The notes beneath the pieces are model-generated. The model had not been told where the DNA came from and made no database searches. It worked only from the letters and a program-made list of their open reading frames with translations. Of a stretch of DNA of 13,134 nt, positions 5,601 through 12,605 are shown piece after piece. The position numbers and the translations under genes are program-made. Each line of letters starts with the position of its first letter. Position 1 is the first letter of the stretch. Origin of the DNA: an uncultured Streptococcus sp. (GTDB lineage: Bacteria; Bacillota; Bacilli; Lactobacillales; Streptococcaceae); the NCBI RefSeq assembly GCF_938020365.1, contig NZ_CALIIB010000038.1, forward strand, positions 1 to 13,134, in the 5' to 3' direction.

Positions 5601-6308
5601 TTAATCAATCAAGGTTTCCAAACCAACCTTCATCATATCAGTGAAGGTATTTTGACGTTCCTCTGCTGTCGTATCTTCGTCAGGATTGACCAAACTATCA
5701 GAAATGGTCATGATAGCCAGAGCATCTACTTGGTGCTGAGCAGTCAGATAGTAAAGGGCTGCTGCTTCCATTTCAACAGCTTTGACGCCCCATTTGCCCA
5801 GCTCGATATTTTTTTCAAAATAGTTCGAATAAAAGACATCTGACGACAAAACATTTCCGACATGGGTTGTCATGCCCAAGTCTTTGGCAATATGATAAGC
5901 CTTGTCCAGCAAATCAAAGCTGGCAATCTGCGGGAAATCATACTGAGGCCAGTCATTGCGGATAATGTTTGAGTTGGTCGCAGCCGCTTGAGCTAAAACC
6001 AATTCACGAACGTGAACATCTGCATTGAGCGAACCAGCCGTTCCCACACGAATCAGCTTTTTCACACCGTAGTCCACAATCAGCTCACGCGCATAGATAG
6101 AAATAGACGGCATTCCCATCCCAGTTCCCATGACAGAAACCCGCTGACCCTTGTAAGTACCAGTGTAACCAAACATGTTCCGCACTTCGTTAAAGCAAAC
6201 GGCATCTTCTAGGAAATTCTCCGCAATAAACTTAGCACGAAGCGGATCGCCTGGCAAGAGAATTTTATCAGCAATCTCACCTTGTTTAGCAGCAATATGG
6301 ATAGACAT
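5601..6308 (-). CDS. deoD: Purine nucleoside phosphorylase, DeoD type
   Basis: The enzyme splits purine (deoxy)ribonucleosides with phosphate into the free base and (deoxy)ribose 1-phosphate in the cytoplasm. At 235 residues it has the length of the hexameric DeoD class. Visible are GDPLRA (20-25) and R43 and R87 for phosphate, GTAGS (89-93), V-E-M-E-A (178-182) for ribose, and the catalytic acid D204 in TISDS, matching the E. coli positions. It uses the broad-specificity class, unlike PunA next door. There is no Shine-Dalgarno sequence, and TATCAT lies five bases before the ATG, so the mRNA may be leaderless. The HEPN-motif gene follows after 2 nt. It is separated from punA by a 157-bp gap with a strong hairpin. 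Very confident call. Confidence 0.97.
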   Translation of the reverse strand: MSIHIAAKQGEIADKILLPGDPLRAKFIAENFLEDAVCFNEVRNMFGYTGTYKGQRVSVMGTGMGMPSISIYARELIVDYGVKKLIRVGTAGSLNADVHVRELVLAQAAATNSNIIRNDWPQYDFPQIASFDLLDKAYHIAKDLGMTTHVGNVLSSDVFYSNYFEKNIELGKWGVKAVEMEAAALYYLTAQHQVDALAIMTISDSLVNPDEDTTAEERQNTFTDMMKVGLETLID

Positions 6309-6313
6309 AATTT

Positions 6314-6319
6314 ATGATA
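6314..6319 (-). promoter_or_regulatory. Possible -10 of a leaderless deoD promoter
   Basis: On the minus strand TATCAT (6319-6314) is followed by five bases and the deoD ATG. No good -35 is found at 16-18 bp. It is proposed only because the start codon has no Shine-Dalgarno site. Confidence 0.3.
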
Positions 6320-6352
6320 CAAAGAGCGACAAGAAAACGACTGAAAATTAGG

Positions 6353-6387
6353 AATCTGACGAGAAATCCTGATTTCTCAGTCAGATT
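6353..6387. terminator. Strong hairpin between punA and deoD, possible punA terminator
   Basis: AATCTGAC-GAGAAAT (6353-6367) pairs with ATTTCTC (6372-6378) and GTCAGATT (6380-6387): a 15-bp stem with one bulged base and the loop CCTG. On the minus strand it is followed by CCTAATTTTC, a poor T-tract, so termination may be partial or the hairpin may act as a processing or stability element. The rest of 6309-6465 shows no other element except a weak -10 before deoD. Confidence 0.55.
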
Positions 6388-6465
6388 ATCTATTTTCCGA
6401 GTTTTCCGCTCGTGTTCAAATCAAAACACACGCTCTACCTTTCTTTCGTTTAATATTTTATTTTC

Positions 6466-7278
6466 TTACAATTCAGCAAGAATGGCTTTAAGTAGTCGTT
6501 TGAAATCACCTTTGACACGCTCTGTTACTTCAACCACTTCCTCATGATTGAGTTCTTCTTGGAAACCGGCAGCATGATTGGTAATGCATGAAATTCCGAG
6601 AACTTTCAAGCCTGAGTGGGCAGCCACGATGACTTCTGGAACAGTAGACATGCCAACTGCATCTGCTCCGAGTGTCTTATAAGCACGGATTTCTGCTGGC
6701 GTTTCGTAAGTTGGACCAGTAACACCAATATAGACACCGTCATCCAGCTTAATGCCAAGCTTATCAGCGACTTGATGAGCAGTTGCGCGATATTCTGGTG
6801 TATAAGATTTAGACATATCAGGGAAACGTGGGCCAAATTCATCCAAGTTTTCACCAATCAAAGGATTTTGACCCGTCATATTGATGTGGTCAGTAATCGC
6901 CATAAGCGTACCAGGACCATAGCCGATACCACCGGCAGCATTAGTCACAATAACACCTGTCGCACCAAGAGCCTTCATCACGCGCACTGGGAAAGTAACG
7001 ACTTCGAGAGGATTTCCTTCGTAGAAATGGAAACGACCTTGCAGTGCCAAGACTTTGCGGCCTGCCAAGTCTCCATAGACTAATTTTCCAGCATGACCAA
7101 CGACAGTTGAACGACCCCAGTTTGGAATATCCGCATAGTCAAGACTAACGGCATTTTCGATTTCAGAAGCCAATTCTCCCAAACCAGATCCCAGGATCAA
7201 GCCGAATTCAGGCTCTGTCATACCTTTTTCTTTCAGAAAGGCTGCCGTTGCTTTGATTTTCTCAGATAATGTTGTCAT
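6466..7278 (-). CDS. punA: Purine nucleoside phosphorylase, PunA (trimeric) class
   Basis: This enzyme phosphorolyses inosine- and guanosine-type nucleosides to the base and (deoxy)ribose 1-phosphate. The 270 residues match the trimeric class. Motifs in order: L-G-S-G-L-G (29-34), GHAG (61-64), G-R-F-H-F-Y-E-G (81-88) with phosphate-binding R82 and H84, TNAAGG (112-117), GPTYETPAE (188-196), V-G-M-S-T (208-212) and the base-binding N234 in TNHAAG. The Shine-Dalgarno site GTGAGGA is about 9-10 nt from the ATG, longer than usual. It follows deoB by 26 bp and is the last gene of the rpiA-deoB-punA unit. Together with DeoB its product can flow to ribose 5-phosphate. Confidence 0.96.
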   Translation of the reverse strand: MTTLSEKIKATAAFLKEKGMTEPEFGLILGSGLGELASEIENAVSLDYADIPNWGRSTVVGHAGKLVYGDLAGRKVLALQGRFHFYEGNPLEVVTFPVRVMKALGATGVIVTNAAGGIGYGPGTLMAITDHINMTGQNPLIGENLDEFGPRFPDMSKSYTPEYRATAHQVADKLGIKLDDGVYIGVTGPTYETPAEIRAYKTLGADAVGMSTVPEVIVAAHSGLKVLGISCITNHAAGFQEELNHEEVVEVTERVKGDFKRLLKAILAEL

Positions 7279-7304
7279 AAAATATATTCCTCACTCTCTT
7301 ATGC

Positions 7305-8516
7305 TTATACCAATTTGTCCAAGAAGCTTTCACCAATCATGGCCTTGTCCACACCGAAGTTGTCAGCGATGGTTGCTGAAATATCCGCAAAATGTCCAAC
7401 AGGCAAGTGACCATTCCCCTTGAGTGATTTACCAAAAACCAAGAGTGGAATGTACTCACGAGTGTGGTCAGTTCCGGCATAGGTTGGATCGTTACCATGG
7501 TCAGCGGTAATCATGAGCAAGTCGTCTTCCCGCATGTTCTCAATGATTTCTGGCAAGCGAGCGTCAAATTCCTGCAGACAATCACGATAGCCATGCGGAT
7601 CACGACGGTGACCATAAAGAGCATCGAAGTCTACCAAGTTGGTAAATGAGAAGCCATACTTGAAGTCCTCAGACTGGATAGCCTTAACCAAATTGTCTAC
7701 GCCATGATTATTGGACTGGTTGTGGCCCATGTCGTGGTTGATACCAGCACCGTTGAAGATATCGTTAATCTTACCAACTGAATAAGTATCAATGCCTGCT
7801 TCATTGAGCTTGTCCAAAACAGTTGGCTCAAATGGAGAAACTGCATAGTCATGGCGATTGGCTGTACGAGTGAAGTTACCTAGCTCACCCACATAAGGGC
7901 GAGCGATGATACGTCCCAGAAGCGCAGGGCGTTCCAAGGTGATAGAGCGAGCGTATTCACAGATACGATAGAGCTCGTCCAAAGGAATCACTTCTTCGTG
8001 GGCCGCAATTTGCAATACTGGGTCAGCAGAAGTATAGATGATCAATTCGCCAGTTTCCATCTGACGAGGCCCGAAGTCATCAATAACAGCCGTTCCAGAA
8101 TAAGGTTTGTTAGCCTCACGAATAACTTTGCGGCCAGAAAATTCTTCAATTTTAGTCAAGATTTCCTCTGGGAAGCCATTCCAGAAAGTATCAAAAGGCT
8201 CAGTAATGTTCAGACCCATGATTTCCCAGTGGCCTGTCATCGTGTCTTTACCTAAAGAAACTTCTTCTAATTTAGTATAGTAACCACTTGGATTTTCCTC
8301 GGCTGGTACAGTTTTCAAGGCTTGCTCACGCTCGATATTGCCCAAGCCCAGCTTAGCCATATTTGGCACATCTAGACCGACTGCTTTGGAAATATGTCCC
8401 AGCGTATCAGAAGCACCATCTGGCACCCCTGCATTAACAAAATTGTTAGCATCTGGTGCCGCCCCAATGCCGACTGAGTCCATAACAACTAAGTGAATAC
8501 GATTAAATTTTGACAT
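7305..8516 (-). CDS. deoB: Phosphopentomutase
   Basis: DeoB interconverts (deoxy)ribose 1-phosphate and 5-phosphate, linking nucleoside phosphorolysis to the pentose phosphate pathway and to deoxyribose-phosphate aldolase. It belongs to the alkaline-phosphatase-like metalloenzymes and has the normal length of 403 residues. Metal ligands expected in the family are visible: D13 (V-V-M-D-S), D298 and H303 (V-D-F-D-A-L-Y-G-H), D339-H340 (T-A-D-H-G-N-D) and H351 (T-D-H-T-R). The K-D-T-M-T-G-H-W-E segment (90-98) carries the phosphorylated threonine. GAGG lies 5 nt before the ATG and the rpiA stop is 13 nt upstream, so the two are cotranscribed. Confidence 0.97.
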   Translation of the reverse strand: MSKFNRIHLVVMDSVGIGAAPDANNFVNAGVPDGASDTLGHISKAVGLDVPNMAKLGLGNIEREQALKTVPAEENPSGYYTKLEEVSLGKDTMTGHWEIMGLNITEPFDTFWNGFPEEILTKIEEFSGRKVIREANKPYSGTAVIDDFGPRQMETGELIIYTSADPVLQIAAHEEVIPLDELYRICEYARSITLERPALLGRIIARPYVGELGNFTRTANRHDYAVSPFEPTVLDKLNEAGIDTYSVGKINDIFNGAGINHDMGHNQSNNHGVDNLVKAIQSEDFKYGFSFTNLVDFDALYGHRRDPHGYRDCLQEFDARLPEIIENMREDDLLMITADHGNDPTYAGTDHTREYIPLLVFGKSLKGNGHLPVGHFADISATIADNFGVDKAMIGESFLDKLV

Positions 8517-8529
8517 GAAAACCTCTTTT

Positions 8530-9207
8530 CTAGTTATTTGCTTCTAAAATGTTTACGCCACCTTGGCCAGCGACGATCACCTTGTTGACCATTTGGGTGA
8601 AAAGACCGTGCTCAACAACGCCCACGATATGATCTAATTCTCGGCCAAATTCGACTGGGTTTTCGATTACACCTAAATCTAGATCAATAATGAAGTTCTG
8701 CATATCCGTGATAAAACGTTGGCCATTTTTTTCACGGAAACTTGGCTTGTAGCCTGCCTCAGCAAAGCGGCGGAAAACTTGCTCCGCACCATATTGCACT
8801 ACTTCGACTGGTAGCTTGAAAGCACCTAGCTTTTGAACCAATTTGCTCTCATCGACCACCCAGATGTAGTCCTTGGAAGGTGTCGCGACAACTTTCTCCA
8901 TCAACAGGGCCCCGCCTCCGCCTTTGATGCCGTTGAACTGAGGATCCACTTCATCAGCTCCATCAACGGTCACATCGACCCGATCCACTTCATCAATGGA
9001 TTTCAGCGGAATGCCCAAGCCTTCTGCTTGCTTGCTAGTCACGCTAGAGGTCGTAACTGCAGTAATCTGCAGGCCTTCCTCTTTGATACGTCGACCAATT
9101 TCCTCGACAAAATAGTAAGCAGTCGAACCTGTTCCCAGACCGACCACCATCCCGTCTTCGACAAATTCAGCAGCCTTGATGCCTGCTAGTTTCTTTAGAG
9201 TTTCCAT
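8530..9207 (-). CDS. rpiA: Ribose-5-phosphate isomerase A
   Basis: RpiA interconverts ribose 5-phosphate and ribulose 5-phosphate in the non-oxidative pentose phosphate pathway. The 225 residues are full length. Seen: V-G-L-G-T-G-S-T (22-29) for phosphate binding, T-S-S (53-55), D-G-A-D-E-V-D with D82 and D85, K-G-G-G-G-A (95-100), the catalytic E104 and K122, all at the positions expected from the E. coli enzyme. GAGGAGG precedes the ATG by about 5 nt. It is the first gene of the nucleoside-salvage unit, with an extended -10 promoter overlapped by a cre-like site, which points to carbon catabolite control. Confidence 0.97.
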   Translation of the reverse strand: METLKKLAGIKAAEFVEDGMVVGLGTGSTAYYFVEEIGRRIKEEGLQITAVTTSSVTSKQAEGLGIPLKSIDEVDRVDVTVDGADEVDPQFNGIKGGGGALLMEKVVATPSKDYIWVVDESKLVQKLGAFKLPVEVVQYGAEQVFRRFAEAGYKPSFREKNGQRFITDMQNFIIDLDLGVIENPVEFGRELDHIVGVVEHGLFTQMVNKVIVAGQGGVNILEANN

Positions 9208-9233
9208 AGCACCTCCTCAAATCAACTATGTTT

Positions 9234-9262
9234 AGTATATCACAATTCTTTGAAATTTGAAA
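9234..9262 (-). promoter_or_regulatory. rpiA-deoB-punA promoter (extended -10)
   Basis: The minus strand has TGATATACT (9242-9234), an extended -10 with hexamer TATACT, 17 bp downstream of a weak -35 TTTCAA (9262-9257). The predicted start is near 9227, leaving a short leader with the Shine-Dalgarno site. Confidence 0.7.
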
Positions 9263-9271
9263 GTGTTTTCA
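9258..9271. promoter_or_regulatory. Candidate CcpA cre site
   Basis: TGAAAGTGTTTTCA is a near-perfect palindrome and differs from the ideal TGAAAGCGCTTTCA at two positions; read on the other strand it is TGAAAACACTTTCA. It overlaps the -35 of the rpiA promoter, the position expected for repression by CcpA. It lies about 63 bp upstream of the divergent promoter at 9334-9362, so an effect there is less certain. Confidence 0.6.
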
Positions 9272-9333
9272 GCTCTTTAAACGGTTCATCGCACTTTAAC
9301 AGTGCTTCATTTTACGAAAATCTCCTTAAAATC

Positions 9334-9362
9334 TTGCTCCTAGTTCTATTTTACGCTACAAT
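9334..9362 (+). promoter_or_regulatory. Promoter of paralog 4
   Basis: TTGCTC (9334-9339), a 17-bp spacer and TACAAT (9357-9362). The predicted start is near 9369, leaving a leader of about 65 nt that contains a palindrome GAAATA-CA-TATTTC (9385-9398). Confidence 0.7.
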
Positions 9363-9433
9363 GAAGATAGGTAAATTATTGAAAGAAATACATATTTCAA
9401 GTAGTAAACCATAGAAAATCTAAGGAGGTTGTT

Positions 9434-10051
9434 ATGATGCAGCAAGAAAATAAAGTTTTAGGTATTTTAGCCATAGTCTTTGGAGCAATCGCTTTACTTG
9501 GCTCCTGGATACCTATCATCAATTATCTATCTTTTTTTATCGGTACTATTGCTCTTATCCTTGCTATTATCGGTCTCATTATTAACCAAAAGAAACCGAA
9601 AACTTTGTCCATTATTGGCTCTGTCATTTCCTTTTTTTCCTTAATCATCGCACTGGTCACTCAATCATTCTATTCCCGTATGTTCAATGAAATGGGAAAA
9701 AGGTTTGATACTCTTTCGAGCTCTTATCGTTCCTATTTTGATTCGTCAGAAAGAAAAGAAGAAAAGGAAAAAGAAGAAAGTACGACGTTTACATGGACAA
9801 AAGCAGAATTTGATGCACTCAAAGAGGGCGATATTTTGAAAAAAGGTGCAGGCGGAACAAAATATGACGACGTCATTCGCGACCACGGCAAACCAACTGA
9901 CGAAACCACTTCCACTGTCAGCGGCTCTGAATTAAAAACCATCACCTACTTACCAGGAGGAAGCAAGTATCAAGCCGTCGTCCTAACTTTTTCAAAAAAC
10001 GAAGACGGTTCTTTCCTACTGACTAGCAAGATAGGAACAGGTTTAGAATAA
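9434..10051 (+). CDS. Membrane protein with three helices and one WT-repeat domain, paralog 4
   Basis: This 205-residue protein has three predicted transmembrane helices (about 8-26, 31-50 and 57-76), a charged Lys/Glu linker (about 106-116) and one C-terminal domain (about 117-200). The domain opens F-T-W-T, contains Y-D-D-V-I-R-D-H-G-K-P and closes N-E-D-G-S-F-L-L-T-S-K, clearly the same family as in the three proteins at 231-3030; its G-K-P turn places it with their first rather than second domains. The membrane part differs, with several helices instead of one. AAGGAGG is 5 nt before the ATG; a second ATG follows immediately and would also be well spaced. It is monocistronic and divergent from rpiA. 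The function is unknown. Confidence 0.87.
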   Translation: MMQQENKVLGILAIVFGAIALLGSWIPIINYLSFFIGTIALILAIIGLIINQKKPKTLSIIGSVISFFSLIIALVTQSFYSRMFNEMGKRFDTLSSSYRSYFDSSERKEEKEKEESTTFTWTKAEFDALKEGDILKKGAGGTKYDDVIRDHGKPTDETTSTVSGSELKTITYLPGGSKYQAVVLTFSKNEDGSFLLTSKIGTGLE

Positions 10052-10252
10052 CATAAATCTCCTACCTGACAGCTGTTTATCTTCTACCAATATTGGAAAG
10101 AACTCTAGCCATCAATCGCATTTTACTAAGACACAAGGATTTAACTATCACTTTCCCACTATACTTATTAATCAATGCAAAGCAAGGACAAAATGATGCA
10201 CAAGTCTCAAAAACTTTTTGGGTGAATTTTGGGCGGAATATTAGAAAAAGCT
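10052..10252. other. Intergenic stretch between paralog 4 and mnmE
   Basis: I see no convincing gene here. CAGGT/ACCTG arms around 10038-10069 could form a weak hairpin after paralog 4 but lack a T-run. The mnmE frame stays open upstream to 10093, but no start in it has a Shine-Dalgarno site and MnmE proteins do not carry such an extension. Confidence 0.5.
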
Positions 10253-10261
10253 TGTTATATA
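10253..10261 (+). promoter_or_regulatory. Extended -10 promoter of mnmE
   Basis: TGTTATATA (TG-n-TATATA) lies 20 bp upstream of the mnmE ATG; no good -35 is present. The predicted start near 10268 leaves a short leader with the Shine-Dalgarno site. Confidence 0.55.
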
Positions 10262-10281
10262 AGCCATTTGAAAGGATATAC

Positions 10282-11655
10282 ATGATAACACGAGAATTTG
10301 ATACCATCGCTGCGATTTCGACCCCTCTTGGGGAAGGAGCCATCGGTATCGTCAGACTAAGCGGGACTGACAGCTTTGCTATTGCCCAAAAAATCTTTAA
10401 AGGCAAGGATCTAAGCAAAGTGGCCAGCCACACACTCAACTACGGCCATATCGTTGACCCTCAAAATCAGGAGATTCTAGATGAGGTCATGGTCGGGGCC
10501 ATGCGCTCTCCCAAGACTTTCACCCGTGAAGATATCATCGAGATCAACACCCACGGCGGGATTGCAGTGACTAATGAAATCCTGCAGCTGGCTATCCGCG
10601 AGGGGGCTAGACTGGCAGAGCCTGGCGAGTTTACCAAGCGGGCCTTTCTCAATGGGCGCGTGGATTTGACTCAGGCTGAGGCTGTCATGGATATCATCCG
10701 GGCCAAGACAGATAAAGCTATGAACAATGCTGTCAAGCAGCTGGACGGCTCTCTTTCCGACCTTATCAATAGCACCCGCCAGGAAATCCTCAACACACTG
10801 GCTCAGGTCGAGGTCAACATCGACTATCCTGAGTACGACGATGTTGAGGAAGCAACAACGGAAATCATTCGTGAAAAAACGCTAGAATTTGAGCAACTTC
10901 TGACCCATCTTCTCAAAACTGCGCGACGAGGCAAGATTCTTCGCGAAGGTATTTCTACTGCTATCATCGGTCGACCTAATGTTGGCAAATCCAGCCTCCT
11001 CAACAATCTTCTGCGTGAGGACAAGGCCATTGTGACCGACATTGAGGGGACAACTCGTGATGTGATCGAGGAGTATGTCAATATTAACGGCATACCGCTC
11101 AAGCTTATTGATACCGCAGGGATTCGGGAAACGGATGATCTTGTGGAGCAGATTGGCGTTGAGCGCTCTAAAAAAGCCTTGCAGGAAGCCGACTTGGTTC
11201 TCTTGGTTCTCAATGCCAGCGAGCAACTAACTGACCAAGACAAACAATTGCTTGAAATCAGCCAAGACAGCAATCGCATCGTCCTGCTGAACAAGACTGA
11301 CCTTGAAGAGAGGATTGAACTAGACCAGCTACCAGCAGATGCTATCAAGATATCCGTCCTCCACAATCAAAACATTGATAAAATAGAGGATCGTATCAAC
11401 CAGCTCTTCTTTGAAAATGCTGGAATTGTCGAGCAAGACGCCACCTATCTGTCCAATGCCCGTCACATCTCTCTCATCGAAAAGGCTGTCGAAAGCCTGC
11501 AAGCCGTCAATCAGGGACTAGAATTAGGCATGCCAGTAGATCTCCTCCAAGTCGATTTGACTCGCACTTGGGAAATCCTTGGTGAAATCACTGGAGATGC
11601 TGCACCAGACGAGCTTATCACCCAGCTCTTCAGCCAGTTCTGCCTAGGAAAATAA
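10282..11655 (+). CDS. mnmE: tRNA uridine-5-carboxymethylaminomethyl modification GTPase MnmE
   Basis: With MnmG, this enzyme adds the aminomethyl-type group to C5 of the wobble uridine of several tRNAs, using a methylene-tetrahydrofolate carbon. The 457 residues from this start are the normal length. An N-terminal folate-binding domain (about 1-118) precedes a helical domain with an inserted GTPase: G1 GRPNVGKSS (230-238), G2 G-T-T-R-D (256-260), G3 D-T-A-G (277-280), G4 N-K-T-D (337-340). The C-terminus is F-C-L-G-K with the invariant cysteine C454. I chose the ATG at 10282 because AAAGGA sits 5 nt upstream and the family begins here; the upstream open frame is rejected. A small ORF follows after 1 nt. 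Confidence 0.98.
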   Translation: MITREFDTIAAISTPLGEGAIGIVRLSGTDSFAIAQKIFKGKDLSKVASHTLNYGHIVDPQNQEILDEVMVGAMRSPKTFTREDIIEINTHGGIAVTNEILQLAIREGARLAEPGEFTKRAFLNGRVDLTQAEAVMDIIRAKTDKAMNNAVKQLDGSLSDLINSTRQEILNTLAQVEVNIDYPEYDDVEEATTEIIREKTLEFEQLLTHLLKTARRGKILREGISTAIIGRPNVGKSSLLNNLLREDKAIVTDIEGTTRDVIEEYVNINGIPLKLIDTAGIRETDDLVEQIGVERSKKALQEADLVLLVLNASEQLTDQDKQLLEISQDSNRIVLLNKTDLEERIELDQLPADAIKISVLHNQNIDKIEDRINQLFFENAGIVEQDATYLSNARHISLIEKAVESLQAVNQGLELGMPVDLLQVDLTRTWEILGEITGDAAPDELITQLFSQFCLGK

Positions 11656-11656
11656 T

Positions 11657-11833
11657 ATGGGAATCACAGAGTTTATCAAAGCAAAAAATCTGGGCGAATA
11701 CCTAGAAAGCCGAATGAATGAGCACGTCAGTGAACGCATCCAAGAACGTAGCTGGCTGGAGGTTCTCCTCCACAAAGCCCGCACCACCAAAATAAATCCT
11801 GAAAATCACCAGAAAATGAAACACGGTTCCTGA
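11657..11833 (+). CDS. Small hypothetical protein downstream of mnmE (58 residues)
   Basis: The ATG lies one base after the mnmE TAA, so translation could be coupled; no strong Shine-Dalgarno site is present. The 58-residue product is charged and predicted helical, starting M-G-I-T-E-F-I-K-A-K and containing E-R-S-W-L-E-V-L-L-H. The stop codon lies in the loop of the following hairpin, a normal arrangement for a real last gene. Codon choice looks like that of neighbouring genes. I do not recognise it. It could be a conserved small protein or the 5' remnant of a longer gene. Confidence 0.5.
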   Translation: MGITEFIKAKNLGEYLESRMNEHVSERIQERSWLEVLLHKARTTKINPENHQKMKHGS

Positions 11834-11850
11834 ACAATAGAACCGTGTTT
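11819..11850. terminator. Hairpin terminator after mnmE and the small ORF
   Basis: AAACACGGTTC (11819-11829) and GAACCGTGTTT (11840-11850) form a perfect 11-bp stem with a 10-base loop. The T-tracts are short on both sides (TTTGG on plus, TTTCATTTTC on minus), so it may serve both directions with moderate efficiency. The following 11851-11939 holds no gene I can support. Confidence 0.7.
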
Positions 11851-11939
11851 GGCTATCTATTCAATCCAGCTAAAGATTTGCCTGATCATGAATTGCAGTA
11901 TTCTCCTTGTCCCAAACTATTTTTTGTTTGTCTACATCT

Positions 11940-12605
11940 TCATCGGACTTGAGTCAGCACTCCGTCTTGCATTTCATAGACCTTGTCAACCTCGTCCAGT
12001 AGGCGGGTATCATGGGTAATCATGACTACGCTCTTGTTGAATTTTTGAGTCACTTCTTTGAGCAGATGGACCACGCGCTTAGCCCGCTCCGTATCCAGAC
12101 TAGCTGTCGGCTCATCAGCCAAGATAATATCTGGGCTATTGTAAAGCGCTCTAGCGATAGCAGCCCGCTGCCGTTCTCCGCCGGACAATTCTTTGGGATA
12201 TTGCTTGAGTGTTCCTTTAAGATCCAGCAACTCAATCAGACTGTCTAGATCCGTCCTTTCCTTTTTAGATAAGCGGTCAATCAGCTGGAACTGGTCTTCG
12301 ATTTTCAAAAAAGGAATGAGATTGGAAGCCTGCAAAATAAAGCCAAAATCATTGAAGCGTAGAGCAGCCCGTTCCTTTTCCTTAAGCTGGGAGGTATCTT
12401 TCCCACGTAAGAGAATCTGTCCTTTTGAAGGAGTTTGCAAATGCCCTAGCAAGGTCAGAAAAGTTGTTTTACCCGAGCCTGATGGCCCAATAATAGCTAC
12501 AAACTGCCCTGCTTCCAGTTGGAAATCAGTTGGTTTCAGAGCTTGGACCAGCGTATGCCCCTGGCCATATTCTTTTGTAACTCCTTTTAGTTCTATGATT
12601 GACAT
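11940..12605 (-). CDS. ABC transporter ATP-binding protein, MacB/LolD-like
   Basis: This is the cytoplasmic ATPase subunit of an export or mechanotransmission-type ABC system. The 221 residues carry Walker A GPSGSGKT (40-47), Q-loop Q92, signature LSGGE (140-144), Walker B I-I-L-A-D-E (160-165) and H-loop H198 in M-I-T-H-D, all intact. The ATG follows the permease stop with no gap, and the Shine-Dalgarno GGAGGTGAG lies in the permease's last codons, so the two are translationally coupled. The frame +1 at its 3' end stays open for another 28 codons of coding-like sequence. The substrate (peptide, antimicrobial or lipid) cannot be told from the sequence. Confidence 0.93.
   Translation of the reverse strand: MSIIELKGVTKEYGQGHTLVQALKPTDFQLEAGQFVAIIGPSGSGKTTFLTLLGHLQTPSKGQILLRGKDTSQLKEKERAALRFNDFGFILQASNLIPFLKIEDQFQLIDRLSKKERTDLDSLIELLDLKGTLKQYPKELSGGERQRAAIARALYNSPDIILADEPTASLDTERAKRVVHLLKEVTQKFNKSVVMITHDTRLLDEVDKVYEMQDGVLTQVR

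Noticed and set aside
6616..7083. 155-codon open frame antisense to punA
   Set aside because: It is a shadow of a highly conserved enzyme, with cysteine- and histidine-rich random-looking sequence and no start signals.
9379..9400. Palindrome in the paralog 4 leader (GAAATA-CA-TATTTC) as a regulator site
   Set aside because: It is short and entirely AT-rich apart from its ends, so it can easily arise by chance; no partner site or known operator matches.
10093..10281. 63-codon N-terminal extension of mnmE in the same frame
   Set aside because: The ATG at 10282 has a well-placed AAAGGA and gives the standard 457-residue MnmE; the upstream start has no ribosome site and lies before the probable promoter.
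10824..11366. 180-codon open frame antisense to mnmE
   Set aside because: Its product is Ser/Arg/Leu-rich with no domain and no ribosome site; it mirrors the codon pattern of the conserved GTPase on the other strand.
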